A stretch of 64,000 nt of DNA from Welwitschia mirabilis (taxonomy: Eukaryota; Gnetophyta; Gnetopsida; Welwitschiales), in NCBI GenBank assembly GCA_051453625.1, contig JBOZIK010000001.1, forward strand, positions 254,994,783 to 255,058,782, in the 5' to 3' direction. Shown here piece by piece: positions 36,301 to 48,322 of the stretch (positions are counted from its first letter, which is position 1; each line of letters begins with the position of its first letter). Below the pieces are notes generated by a model, which worked only from the letters and a program-made list of their open reading frames with translations, ran no database searches and was not told the DNA's origin. Position numbers and translations under genes: made by a program.

Positions 36301-36846
36301 ATGCACAAGAAACTCCGTAAGGCCTATGAGAAGGAAAACCTCCTGAGTCAATCATCCTCTCAGAAGAAATGCAAATGCAGAGGCTCAAAGTCTAGAGGTA
36401 AAATCCCTGTCCTCATCTCTCTGAGTAGACCATTGAGTTCCTTTGGCTTCCCATTCCCCTCNNNNNNNNNNATCCCTTTCACCATCACTTCGTCACACCC
36501 AGAGGCCCCTCTCTTGCTTTTTCTCTCCCACTGCTTACTAACCTTTCCTTTCCCCTTCCCCCATCCTTCCTCCTCCTCCTTCCTCATTGGAGCCCTCACC
36601 TTAGAAGTTTATATCCATACTTTGGTACTTTCCCCTCCACAATTCTCTTTCATTGGTTCCCTTTTCCCATCTCTATCATCTTTAACCTGCCCTCTATCTT
36701 GTTCATCTTCTTCACCCCTTGACTCATCTTCATTGGGCTTTGGTTATGGCCTAGCACTGAACCTCAAAAAATCCCTTGAAGATTCTACCTTAGTGGCCTT
36801 ATCTTCATTATCCAAAGGTCCTTTTGAGATCTTGAAACTTTCATAA
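36301..36846 (+). other. Uncharacterised open frame in a C/T-rich stretch (181 codons)
   Basis: An ATG frame without stops, crossing a 10-N gap (36462-36471). The first ~35 residues are Lys- and Ser-rich; the rest is dominated by Ser, Pro, Leu and Phe because the DNA (36380-36740) is strongly pyrimidine-rich. No domain, signal or family is recognised. A biased composition keeps stop codons rare, so the frame may be chance. It follows the second LINE and may be that element's 3' region or the 5' untranslated region of another. The 79-codon minus-strand frame opposite is its mirror. Confidence 0.2.
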
Positions 36847-39800
36847 TTTATGATCAAGAAAGATGTAACTAGATAGCACAGAGTTTTATCTCTCTGCATT
36901 TATCTAGATAGAATTCAAGGAATAGAAGTATAATGCAGGAGAGCATTCACATAAATGTAGGAAGTGAATATAGCAATAGAAGTTCTCAAGCACTCAAAGT
37001 GTAAGAAACCCTCTGAAGAAAACATCTTTGGAAATTCCCACACTATAAAGCTTAGGACAGCTTCATAAACATTGGGTGGTAAAGCATAGTCCCTTGTCCA
37101 CCATAATACCACCTTTAACTTTATACAATAGTCTTCTTGATAGATGCACGCCTAATGGCGATTACAAATTTGATGTCCATGTAATACATATTCATGGCTT
37201 TTTGTCCTTTTTAATGATTACGAGAGACATGGTTATTTTTCCCTTTCTGTTAACAAATCTTTATTTTTAACTTCTTGTACCTCAATCTATTTTTTTATAT
37301 GCAGTCATCAAGATGTTATCGCTTCACTAGGGGTCCTTTTTTTGCCACGGATAAAACTAGTTAGATATAGGACAATATTGCCCCATAATACCCAGAGTTT
37401 GTATAGATTTTTGTTAATAGAAAATAGTCATTCATCAAGGAAAACAATAAAATAAAAAGAAAAAAATAAAAAATAGAAATGCTCTCATTTGAGAAAAATA
37501 TCCAAGTAGATCCTATTAAGAATATAAATTGTATAACAGGATATAAAGTTATTAGAACATCTAACATGTTACCTAAATAGAAATGACTTACACTAACTAA
37601 AACAAAAGAGCCTTAAAGTGATAAGATACAAATTAGAATGCATGTAATAAAAATTTGTGGAGCTAATTATTTAAGGTAAACATGACGTGGTTTCATATGG
37701 AAAGGTATAATGCTTCCACATAAACTATATGGAAAAGTAGTAAAACAGATGGGTAAAGGAAAATCTAGAAAATCAAATTTGCATATGTATTCATTATTAG
37801 ACAATTATAATCTCACAATAATAGTGGTTTAAATAGTACTAATAAAAGAAGTAAAATGAAATGTTATCTATCTTAACTCGAGATAACATCTCATACAAAG
37901 TAAATCAAACTAATTAATTATATGCTAACATTATTATAAGAGGCTATCTCTATCATGCTATCGCACACATTTATATCTATTTTCCATTCATCCATTTAAA
38001 ATAAACTTTAAAGTTATGTATTACTTATTATGTACAATCTTTATTAGATTCAAATTATTGTATATAATATTCATCATACTACTATTTTAACAAGTTATCA
38101 AAATGGTGGTTAAAAAAAAAGCTATCAAGAATATTTTGACTCTTCCAGAATTAGTTCAAAGTTCCACCTCATACAATAAGAAATGAAGTTGATGTTCACA
38201 ACATCAATCAAACAAACGATTGATGCATACCTTATAAAGAAAACATTAGAAGCCTTTATCAAAGAGTTAAATCATCAAGCAAGTCATAGGACAACATTTA
38301 CCTTGTTTATATTTTTATATCTTTTACCATTGTTTTTGCATGATTTACTTATCGATTATGAGATATGAAACTAACTCATTTAAATTACCAATGTTTATGA
38401 AAGATGCATAAGATCGTAAATGCAATACCTAATCTATATGTCGAACCTTCAATATTAAATAGACATAGGTAGATATTTATAGAAATAATTATACAATATG
38501 TGGGTGCGAATGTCAACATTGGAAAGTATTGTGTAATATAATGTGCAAAATAAAGGAGGCCATAAAAGACAAATTTGATGTAGAATATAATTTTGTAAGG
38601 AGTAATATTAGTTCAAATATGTATTTTCCTCCTAATATTGTACATGTGATATGAATCTGATGATGGAACAGAGTTTAGTATAAAATAATACTCAAAAGGA
38701 GGATATAACAACCAAAGCCACTTATGACATAGATACCATAGCATATTAAGTGATTCTTTAGCATAAATACTAATAAAGACACACTTCCAAAGTAGAGGAA
38801 TCATATCATTACAAAATATACTTTGAAGCATGTGAAAAAGATGCTTCAAGTGCTAAAACTTCTAAGGAATGAGATCAAAGGGATCAAAGCTATAACGGTT
38901 GAAGATAATTCTATCTCAGTTTCTTAGGCAAAGAAATTCCAATAAGAAAATCTTAAATTCCAATAAGAAAATCTTACTCTAATGACATAATTTACTAATT
39001 TGAAATACAAGATAATCATATGAAGCACCTTGCTACTAAACTACAGAAGGAGGTAAAGAATGTCTCAATATGAAAAAAACAATAGAGATCAAAGCATAGA
39101 AGCTCTGGATTAAAAACGAAAAACTCTTGATGAATCTACATGAGCCTTAATTGGAAGGAAAGAAAAAGGAAGAAAAAATATAAGTAATTAGTCTTTATGA
39201 AAGCCAACTAGCTAATTAAACAGTTGGAAGCTAGGAAGGAGCCCTTACTATTAGATAAATAGGACAAAAATAGAGAAAGTGATGTTTACCAAAATCAAAA
39301 ATGTCTAACATGATCGCTTAAGAAGTCTTAAAGGATGGCGCTGATGAAAAAATTACTAAATTCCAATTATACTAATATGTATCTATTTGTACGTATCTTA
39401 TGCAAATGATTTTGTACATAGCAAGGGCAACCTTCTCATATTTTTGATGTAATTTTTGAAAACCAATATAGCAAAGCTAAAGGTTTTCATAAAAATTTTC
39501 TTTTTTATTAATCGTGTGGCTGATATACGCATTATATATTTATCATAATAACATTTTTAAACATAAATTAAAAACTCCAAAATTGTCCTTAATGGTGGGA
39601 AATACTTTAATCTTATAAAATTATCTTCCATAGTAAAATCAAACTCATAACCACAAAGTCACAAGACCATTAGTCTGTAGTTGGAATAAGACCTTAACCT
39701 TGAACTAAAATATCCTAATAATTACATCGCTATACAAAAGAAAAATAAAACCTAAAAGAAATTAACTTTAGCTAAAAATAGTGAAAGGGTAAAATGGATA

Positions 39801-41589
39801 GATTTCAAAAGTGGTAACATTAAGAAAAACATGATAATCCTTGTAACACTCTTAAATGTAAAAGTTGCATCACATCACTTTTTCTAACAATGAACTACTA
39901 AAGTTTCAATTTGAGTTGATAGGGTGGAAGAAAAATATTTGTATACAAAAATAAAGGATATAGTGGGGAAAGTTCATTGTAAGGTATAAGAAGATTTTAT
40001 CAGTAGAACCATGTCTGAAAATATTGCATTAGAATGACCTAAATAAGAATATCCATGTAAGAAAAAGAAAAAATTGGTAATCATTACAATACCCTTTTAT
40101 AATCTTTTTACTAGATTCTTAGAAACGCTATCATTTCTATCATTTATCATATTTATCCTTAATGAATCACCTATGATTTATCATATTTATCATCTTTATT
40201 CACTAACTAATTAATTTGTTGATGGACTTTTAATGCTTATTTATTCTTTAGCTACTTGTAAAATTGGGTGACGAAAAAGGCAATGGGAGTTCTCCATAAG
40301 AATAACTTGCATACCACTAGTAGGAAGAATATTATAATGAAACAAGTAGTAAATAGTAATGTTGATAATAAATAAGTAGAACAATGAAGTGCTATGAGGT
40401 ATAAAACTATTGTAACATGCTATTAGAAGTGCCTTTTTAAGTGCTCATTAGAAATTTATTCTTCTTTCAATCGAAAACTCTATTTCATCTTATTTTTATT
40501 CTTTACTATCTTTTTATGGATATCACTTACTTACTTTCAAATTATAAGGATTTTACTTTTAAACTAATATGTAAATTTAATCTTTTATTTCATAAAGGAG
40601 AATAATTACTATGTTTTCAATAATTACTTGATTGCATGAAATGCATATCAACCTTTTATTTCTAGATCATCTAGTTGAATTTCATGTTTTGTAAGAATAA
40701 TTTGTTGATTCTCTATTTATTCTTATTATGTCATTAATTTCATGCCATCTACTTGATTTTAATTTGAGATAAAAATTTGTAAAATAAACATTTATTGTCA
40801 ACTTTTTTATTAACTGATAAAGAATTAATAGATATCTAATATAGAGCAAAGATTACCACAATTTGATTATTATGGTACATGACATTATTATTTAGGTCAA
40901 ATTGCAATGCCTAGAAATATATATTTGATTACAGTAATTGTATTTGTAGGGTTTTTGAATAGATCTTGTTAACTAGTACAAAAATAAAAGAAAATAATTG
41001 TCATGCTCTTAAAAAAAGTTCTAAAGTGAAATTAGGTAAATTAAAATAGAAAACATGTAAACCACTAAACACAAAAAAAAAAGCATATTTAAAGAGCAAT
41101 GAAAAATTCATTGCAAAATATATTATATAAAAAGAGATGCAATAAAAATTACATATGTATAAAGTTTCAACAAAATAGCAATGGTGTAATGCCCTCCTTG
41201 TTATACCTAATAACAAAGCCAAATTTTCTGTATGACTTGTCAAGATGATAGATATGGCTTTTATAATATAGTAACTGTTATTTCATCCTAGCTATACAAA
41301 ATTAGTGGGTAGCACTTCCAACAACATAATACCCACCAATTAATTAACATATTAAGGAGTATGGTTTATGGGTTCTTGAGTTGTGTTAATTATACAAAAT
41401 AGAACACTATAGGCAACTTAACCCATTACACACTTAAATCCTCATAGCCAACTAAACTTATTAAGGAGTTATTACTATGGTTGAAATAAGTCAAGAAAAA
41501 TGGACCATGATTTTCTATTTACTACCTCAGAGCTTATGTTTATAATGTAAAGAAAACAATATATTTACGTCATTCAACCAAATAAAATG
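36847..41589. other. Long AT-rich stretch, no gene seen
   Basis: About 4.7 kb with only short frames of 60-80 codons and no recognisable domain. A 21-bp unit (aaattccaataagaaaatctt) is present twice in tandem at 38935-38976. Nothing pairs it with other parts of the window. Confidence 0.5.
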
Positions 41590-41699
41590 GTACCCCGTAG
41601 ACTCGAACACCTCACGTCTACTTTACCACCCTAACATTATCATATTCAATCACTAAAACTCTGAGAACAAGCGAGAGTAGTTTCTACAACATCTCCATA

Positions 41700-42420
41700 T
41701 ATGCAACTGCGCAATTGTAAGGTTTCCTAATGGGGAAGCCAGGCATTGTACGTTGATTCGTGAAGGAGGAGCTATTAAGAACAGATCCCGGTTGGAAATA
41801 CAGAGAAAAGCAGACGCAGTAACTGATTTGTCATACGCCGATGAGCAAGACCGGTTTTCGAACCAACGGAATCGCAGAACCGTGAAGCGAAGGATTTTCT
41901 GGCATTCTCCATGGGAACGTGCGGTGGAAGGAAGAGGATCACACGGTCTGTGGAGATTGCGAAGCTGGAGGATATCTTGTGACGCTTAGGAACCTTTTCC
42001 AGGGACAGCGTTGGCTGATCAAACCCTTGGAATTGCTCGCAGCCTTCGGATGGGGTAAATGGCTTCGAAGGTTCTTTGAGGGGGCGTTTACCCTCGGATG
42101 TACTACTCTGAGATTTCGGAGCCATGTCAAGGCGTTTTAGGCGGAGGGAGAAGACTGTCAATACTCAAGACGCGGCCTAAGGAGGAGTGGGCGATGTCAG
42201 AGAGCAAGCGTAAACAGAATGCGCGTGGCCAAAGAAGGGCTGTGGCACTGCAAGCTGAGTGTATGCTTCGGCCTACACAATGCGGGGAACGCAGGTGAAG
42301 AGACGAGATTGAAACGCAGAGGGTAGAGGCATCGCATGAGGGAAGCGAGAAGATGCCAACGCTGTGATAGCATCCGATTCAGAAATGTTTTAAAAATTGT
42401 ATTGCACTTTTTGACGTCGG
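41700..42420. other. GC-richer island in AT-rich DNA
   Basis: From about 41700 to 42420 the composition rises to roughly half G+C with many CpG, unlike the surrounding sequence. It holds a 117-codon clean frame on the minus strand and shorter frames on the plus strand. No retroelement domain is recognised. Its unmutated look suggests either a host gene 5' region or a recent insertion. Confidence 0.6.
41775..42125 (-). CDS. Candidate host exon or small hypothetical protein
   Basis: Minus-strand frame of about 116 residues starting MAPKSQSSTSEGKRP; a further in-frame ATG lies 36 bp upstream (42161), but this one begins a typical Ser/Lys-rich N-terminus. The N-terminal 60 residues are polar (Ser, Pro, Lys, Glu), with a KVPKRHK basic patch that could be a nuclear localisation signal. 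The rest has Arg, Leu and Phe with no recognised domain. A ccctggaaaag|gttcctaag sequence in the middle resembles a 5' splice donor, so the true coding part may be a first exon ending there. No continuing exon was recognised downstream on the minus strand (below 41775). Function unknown. It is the only frame in the window in a composition suited to a plant exon. Confidence 0.3.
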   Translation of the reverse strand: MAPKSQSSTSEGKRPLKEPSKPFTPSEGCEQFQGFDQPTLSLEKVPKRHKISSSFAISTDRVILFLPPHVPMENARKSFASRFCDSVGSKTGLAHRRMTNQLLRLLFSVFPTGICS

Positions 42421-44039
42421 ATGAATTTAAGCTTTTATTCAGTAGAAAAGACCTCCTCTCACCTTATGTTTGAAGTAACACCTCTTTAAACCATTGATAT
42501 TCTTATGGTGGAGGGCTGATAAAATTTATGGCATATGAGGATAGGGGAGGTTCTTCGTAACTATTGATTAAGGGCCCACTAAAATAGTTTATAATACATG
42601 TAAACCAAGTGGCATTTAATTTACTGGTGGCCATCTTATGACTTGGCACGACTTATTTAATCAACCACTTGCAATTCCTTAAATCTGCATATAACTTAAG
42701 CTTGTATTTCTTAATCAGTGCAAGTACTTTAATGCTATAGAAATTGAAGCATAAAACTTAAAACTAGGGGTGTGAATTCTAGACCCCTCCTTCAACAATC
42801 AAATAACCTAGTCATATATGCTAATAATAAACTTGAGAATATTACTATAGAAAGTGTAAATAAACTATGTCTTTGCTTGAAGTCATTGAGCTTAAATAAT
42901 TTAGGACTCAAACTATGTATTACTACTAGCAAATCAACAAGGCACATTTATAAATATATTCTTCAAGTAACTTTTTATAAGAAAGGAAAGATAATGTCAA
43001 CAAATATCACAAATCTCTAAGACACATAAGGGCCTTCAATTATTACTACAACAATATATTGATGCAACATAATGAAGAAAAGCATGTAGATGACACCTAG
43101 TTCTCATTACAACCACTAACTCTTTTTAACATCATCCTTGCAGCGGGTCTTGCACATGCATATATTTTGTAAGAACTATATTTATCACAATTCCCGATAT
43201 GGCCCAAAGCAAGCAGTAGGTTGGGATAGGCACCCCAAGACACAAGGTAAGAAAACACTAGAACATCTAAGATGTGACCAAGACGTCAATATCAATTTCA
43301 TATTATCTTCTTTTACTGTTGTCCCACAATAGATTTAAGTAACCTAGTTGCATACAACCAGAGGGACAAAAACAATAATGTATGTGCAAATTTTTTCCTT
43401 TGCTTTCTGGAAGTTCCATTCTGATACCTTAGGACTCATAATAGGGAGTGCCACTCTTTGAGGTTCGAACAACTGGTTACCTTGGCCAAATTTAATTTTC
43501 TTATTTAAGAATCTCAAGTGCATGGTCAACGATCAATACAAGTCATTCACAAATGGTCCGCACTAGCCTATTAACAAGGCTTAATCTAGATTATCATTAA
43601 CAAGATAGGAAAGGTTTCATAAATTGTATAAGATCCTAAGAAACCATGACACAAGGGATACATATAAGCACAAGATTTGTAGACCCCTAAATGATTCTCA
43701 CAAGATACTAACAAAAGCTTCACAATTATATGATTATTTCTAGAAAACATCTTTATACATGCAAGATAATTCAAGATACACTAAAAACATACAAGTAATT
43801 AAGAAAAGGGTGGGACCATACTTATTCTAGGCTAAATCCTCAAATATTACTATTTGTGTCTAAGCTCAAACACGTTCACAATTGCATGACATGAATCTAT
43901 GACTCTAATGACTATGGGACTCAAGTATTTATAACAAAAGACTAACCGTAAGCTTTATGTTTCTACAGGTAGTTTAGGTTTCTATAACTCATACTTTCCA
44001 AGCCTAACCACTAGGCGTAAACAATAGTATAATAATATT
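42421..44039. other. AT-rich stretch, no gene seen
   Basis: Only short chance frames (for example 42772-43020 and 43138-43332). No domain or repeat partner recognised. Confidence 0.5.
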
Positions 44040-44139
44040 NNNNNNNNNNNNNNNNNNNNNNNNNNNNNNNNNNNNNNNNNNNNNNNNNNNNNNNNNNNNN
44101 NNNNNNNNNNNNNNNNNNNNNNNNNNNNNNNNNNNNNNN
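44040..44139. other. Assembly gap (100 N)
   Basis: Default-size gap. It removes the 5' part of the outer Sirevirus LTR, including the region where a palindrome array would be expected. Confidence 1.
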
Positions 44140-44740
44140 AATCTATTAGATCTAAGGAACGAGAACTGTAATATTGTGATATTTACTATCATATCTTAAC
44201 ATCTGTACTTCTGACCAAGGAAGATCTACCATCTGTATCATCTCTACATTCAAGATTAGATCTTATGTTTTATTTGTTTTTACTTCTATAAAAGAAGAGC
44301 TTCATTAATTCTACTGAATCAAAAATAAGTGATATTTGTGCATCATGGCATTCTTACCATTACTACTACATACTCTAAAGGTTGAGACTGGGCTTGCAAA
44401 AGTGTATTTGTAAAGGTTATAGGTGAACCTGCAATACCTGAAAGAGTTAACAAAGATCTAGATCAAGCTTGGGGATACATTGATCATTAAGAATGGAGTA
44501 AAGGATTTCTCATATCACTATAAATCCTATGTGCATATATTTGGTATTTTTATTCTTTCAGTTAATTATTTCTTTACTTCTGTTAATTTTTCTTTTCATG
44601 CATGTTTTGAATTAGTAATTACTGTGTGCAAGTTTTTGTTTAATCTTGGATTCATTTAGAATATGGTGTTGTATTTTTTTAAGAATCTATTCACTACCCC
44701 CACTTCCTTCCCCTCCCAACCAGGATTCTCGATCCCATTA
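44140..44740 (+). mobile_element. 5' LTR (3' part) of the outer copia/Sirevirus element
   Basis: Aligns with the last 600 bp of the solo LTR at 31378-32897 and ends ggattctcgatcccatta. The primer-binding site follows within 2 bp, so this is a 5' LTR. The first ~900 bp are missing in or before the gap. Confidence 0.75.
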
Positions 44741-44742
44741 TT

Positions 44743-44757
44743 TGGTATCAAAGCAGG
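44743..44757 (+). promoter_or_regulatory. Primer-binding site, initiator Met-tRNA type
   Basis: tggtatcaaagcagg differs at one position from the tggtatcagagcagg form used by many plant copia elements. It primes minus-strand DNA synthesis. Confidence 0.85.
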
Positions 44758-44989
44758 TTAAGTCTTTTTTTAGATCTTAACCAATCTAGACTTAAGAATC
44801 CTACGATGAGTATTTACTTTGATAACTTTTTAAATATATCCTTCTTAGACACCTTTACTTTTATTTATACATTTTGGATAGCATATGGATATATTTTCAA
44901 ATAGATTGCAATTAGTGGAAATACATAAGAATCAAGTGAAAGTGATAAAGAAATGATTAAAAATCCAACAAAGAAAGGAGACTTTCCTT

Positions 44990-45582
44990 TATAGCACTTA
45001 TGCCTCCTTTACAAAATGTACCCAATACATTAGATCATGATGAACTTGACGTGATCAATAAAGAACAAGATGAGCTAGAAGATACCTGTCAAGAGCTATA
45101 CTAAGAATGTTAAAAGCTAGATAAAAGGATAAATAATCTAAATAAGATTATAAAATCTCTTATAAAGGAAAAGGAGGAAATGAAATCAAGTTTTAAAAGA
45201 ATCAAATCAGAAAACCCCTCTTTCACTCTATAAGTAAAAGAGTTATTTTATTTTGTTAATAAATTTGTAGATGGATCTATCAAATTGGAACAAATGCTTA
45301 GAGTTTAGGAACTTATTGGTAAAAAGTCAAGTATTAACTTCATCACTTAAAGGCCTCAAAGGCAGTAAAATTAGATAACTAGTAATGGTAAGTTTTTTTA
45401 AAAGTTACTTGTCATTTGTATGGAAGAATTGGTCATTCAAAATTTGTGTGCAATGCTAAAAAATTAATGTTATCTTCAAAATCAGTTAGTACCTTTTCAT
45501 TTAAATTTATTTCTAAAGGAGGTGTACCATGTATTTCTAAAAATACTATGTGGGTCAAAGATAATGATCTTAAAAGTATTTT
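44990..45582 (+). pseudogene. Sirevirus gag, C-terminal part (outer element)
   Basis: Translation shows a Lys/Glu-rich coiled-coil stretch (LDKRINNLNKIIKSLIKEKEE), then a KFVDGSIKLEQML segment. A zinc knuckle CHLYGRIGHSKFVC (about 45412-45453) follows, in which the second Cys of CCHC is Tyr, and then MWVKDNDL, the tryptophan segment that follows the knuckle in Sireviruses. The N-terminal capsid part, expected between the primer-binding site and here, is missing, so gag was deleted internally. The 829-N gap cuts its end. Confidence 0.7.
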
Positions 45583-46411
45583 NNNNNNNNNNNNNNNNNN
45601 NNNNNNNNNNNNNNNNNNNNNNNNNNNNNNNNNNNNNNNNNNNNNNNNNNNNNNNNNNNNNNNNNNNNNNNNNNNNNNNNNNNNNNNNNNNNNNNNNNNN
45701 NNNNNNNNNNNNNNNNNNNNNNNNNNNNNNNNNNNNNNNNNNNNNNNNNNNNNNNNNNNNNNNNNNNNNNNNNNNNNNNNNNNNNNNNNNNNNNNNNNNN
45801 NNNNNNNNNNNNNNNNNNNNNNNNNNNNNNNNNNNNNNNNNNNNNNNNNNNNNNNNNNNNNNNNNNNNNNNNNNNNNNNNNNNNNNNNNNNNNNNNNNNN
45901 NNNNNNNNNNNNNNNNNNNNNNNNNNNNNNNNNNNNNNNNNNNNNNNNNNNNNNNNNNNNNNNNNNNNNNNNNNNNNNNNNNNNNNNNNNNNNNNNNNNN
46001 NNNNNNNNNNNNNNNNNNNNNNNNNNNNNNNNNNNNNNNNNNNNNNNNNNNNNNNNNNNNNNNNNNNNNNNNNNNNNNNNNNNNNNNNNNNNNNNNNNNN
46101 NNNNNNNNNNNNNNNNNNNNNNNNNNNNNNNNNNNNNNNNNNNNNNNNNNNNNNNNNNNNNNNNNNNNNNNNNNNNNNNNNNNNNNNNNNNNNNNNNNNN
46201 NNNNNNNNNNNNNNNNNNNNNNNNNNNNNNNNNNNNNNNNNNNNNNNNNNNNNNNNNNNNNNNNNNNNNNNNNNNNNNNNNNNNNNNNNNNNNNNNNNNN
46301 NNNNNNNNNNNNNNNNNNNNNNNNNNNNNNNNNNNNNNNNNNNNNNNNNNNNNNNNNNNNNNNNNNNNNNNNNNNNNNNNNNNNNNNNNNNNNNNNNNNN
46401 NNNNNNNNNNN
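45583..46411. other. Assembly gap (829 N)
   Basis: Sized gap covering the protease and the gag/pol junction of the outer element. Open frames spanning it are artefacts. Confidence 1.
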
Positions 46412-47369
46412 TCACAAAGTATTTTTTAATAAATCAAAATTTGAAATTTTTCATGGAAAATTAAATGATGTAATTCTTAGATCAAGTAGAATAGAAAAAA
46501 AATATTGCATAGATTAATCGTTTTCTCCATGTTATTTGTTAAATGTTCCTCAAGAAGAGATGTAGCATAAACGATTAGGTCATGTTAATTATGATTAGTT
46601 AAAAATTATTATTTATAAAAACATTGTGAAAAGTATCCCTGAGATAAATGTAGAAAAACAAGGCTTATGTGATGCATGCCAAAAGGAAAAACAAATTAGG
46701 ACTTCACATAAAAGAAAAATTCAAACATCCACATCTATGCCATTAGAGCTTATTCATATGAATCTAGTAGGCCCTGTTCAAACTTGAAATCTAGGTGGAA
46801 AACATTATTTTCTCACGATGGTTGATGATTTCTCTAAATATACTTGGGTAGACTTCTTTTCAAACAAATCTAAAGCTTACAAAGATTGGATTGAGATTTG
46901 TAACAAGATTTAAACAAAAAGAACTACCATAAAGAAAATCATAAGTGATCATAGTGGTAAATTTAAGAATCAATTTTTTTAGAAATATTGCATTAAAAAT
47001 GGAATTAATCATCAGTTTTTAGCCCCAAAAACACCACAACAAAATGGTATAATTAAAAGAAAGAATAGATTACTCTGAGAAATCGCACAAACTATGCTAA
47101 ATGATAAGGAGGTTCTTAAATCCTTTTGTGCTAAGGCAGTTAGCACAGCATGCTACATTACTAACAAAGTACATCTTAAACCTAGTATAGACAAAATGCT
47201 ATATAAGTTATGGAAAGGAAAACAACCTAATATATCATATTTTAAAGTTTTTAGAAGTAAATGCTATGTGCTAAAAGATAGAAAACATTTGAGTAAATTC
47301 AATTCTAAAGAAGATGAAGCTATCTTCTTAAGTTACTCAACTATAAGTAGATGCTATCATGTTTTAAAC
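46412..47369 (+). pseudogene. Sirevirus (Ty1/copia) integrase of the outer element
   Basis: Starts in the GAG-pre-integrase region (HKVFFNKSKFEIF), then a His/Cys zinc region: HKRLGHVNY with the preceding Trp now a stop, and LCDACQKEKQIRTS. Core segments are LELIHMNLVGPVQT, HYFLTMVDDFSKYTWV, KKIISDHSGKF, PKTPQQNGIIKRKNRLL, NTACYITNKVHLKPS and YKLWKGKQPNISYFKVF (the last from 47094 is open for ~90 codons). The catalytic triad is lost: the first Asp is Asn in MNL and the Glu is Lys in IIKRKN, both single G-to-A changes. Dead integrase, same strand as the 5' LTR. Confidence 0.88.
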
Positions 47370-47469
47370 NNNNNNNNNNNNNNNNNNNNNNNNNNNNNNN
47401 NNNNNNNNNNNNNNNNNNNNNNNNNNNNNNNNNNNNNNNNNNNNNNNNNNNNNNNNNNNNNNNNNNNNN
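47370..47469. other. Assembly gap (100 N)
   Basis: Default-size gap holding the junction between the outer integrase and the 5' LTR of the inserted gypsy element. Confidence 1.
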
Positions 47470-47530
47470 TTATTTAGATTTCTCTCCCTTTTTAAGGGTT
47501 TTCTCTTTGAATGCTTTTCGCGTTACGCCA
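47470..47530 (+). mobile_element. End of the 5' LTR of the nested Ty3/gypsy element
   Basis: tttctctccctttttaagggttttctctttga and a terminal cca match 52818-52866, the end of the 3' LTR of the same element. Only the last ~60 bp are present. Confidence 0.8.
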
Positions 47531-47532
47531 GG

Positions 47533-47545
47533 TGGTATCAGAGCC
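47533..47545 (+). promoter_or_regulatory. Primer-binding site, initiator Met-tRNA
   Basis: tggtatcagagcc, a perfect match to the usual site, 2 bp after the LTR end. Confidence 0.92.
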
Positions 47546-47865
47546 AAATGACGACCAGCTGTGATGGTGGTGGTCTCCGTGACGATGCTCGGGAGACTGG
47601 AGCCCAATCCTTGGGGACGAAGCATTACAACGATTGGAGCAACATTTAATGGGGCGCTTGGAGCAAGAAAATGATTTCATATTCCATCGCTTTGAGGAGC
47701 GAATTAATGAGATTGTAGATCAACTACATGCTCTAAGTATCGATGTGAATTGGAACCAGATCGATGATAGAAGGCAAGGAGTTGATGTTGCTCATGGTGA
47801 CCCTATCTACAGGTCTGTTCCTGTCCGCAGACCGAATTTCATTGAAGATGATAGTTTCGAAGAAG

Positions 47866-47986
47866 NNNNNNNNNNNNNNNNNNNNNNNNNNNNNNNNNNN
47901 NNNNNNNNNNNNNNNNNNNNNNNNNNNNNNNNNNNNNNNNNNNNNNNNNNNNNNNNNNNNNNNNNNNNNNNNNNNNNNNNNNNNNN
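47866..47986. other. Assembly gap (121 N)
   Basis: Sized gap inside gag. Confidence 1.
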
Positions 47987-48222
47987 TTTTAATGGTGGCT
48001 TGGGAATAGAGGAGTTCCTGGATTGGCTCGCCGATGTCTATAGGTTCTTCGATTATATGGAGACCCCTATTGAAAAGCGAGTTAGGTTGGTTACTTATCG
48101 ACTAAAGGGAGGTGCTACAACATAGTGGGATAGATTACAGAGAAGAAGAGAGTATGAAGAAAGGGCTCAAGTTTGTACCTTGTCTTGGATGAGGAGATTG
48201 TCGACTTAGGAATTCTTGCCAT

Positions 48223-48322
48223 NNNNNNNNNNNNNNNNNNNNNNNNNNNNNNNNNNNNNNNNNNNNNNNNNNNNNNNNNNNNNNNNNNNNNNNNNNNNNN
48301 NNNNNNNNNNNNNNNNNNNNNN
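48223..48322. other. Assembly gap (100 N)
   Basis: Default-size gap inside gag. Confidence 1.

Noticed and set aside
36847-41589. Search for genes, tRNAs or known transposon domains
   Set aside because: Only short AT-rich frames without motifs; nothing that could be supported.
41585-41645. tRNA-like or SINE-like A and B boxes on the minus strand (taagggtggtaaag-like and gtgttcgagtc)
   Set aside because: The boxes are only about 26 bp apart, too close for a tRNA gene or tRNA-derived SINE, and no flanking duplication was found.
45416-46517. Open frames of 281-337 codons
   Set aside because: Mostly the N gap at 45583-46411; only the gag end and integrase start on either side are real similarity.
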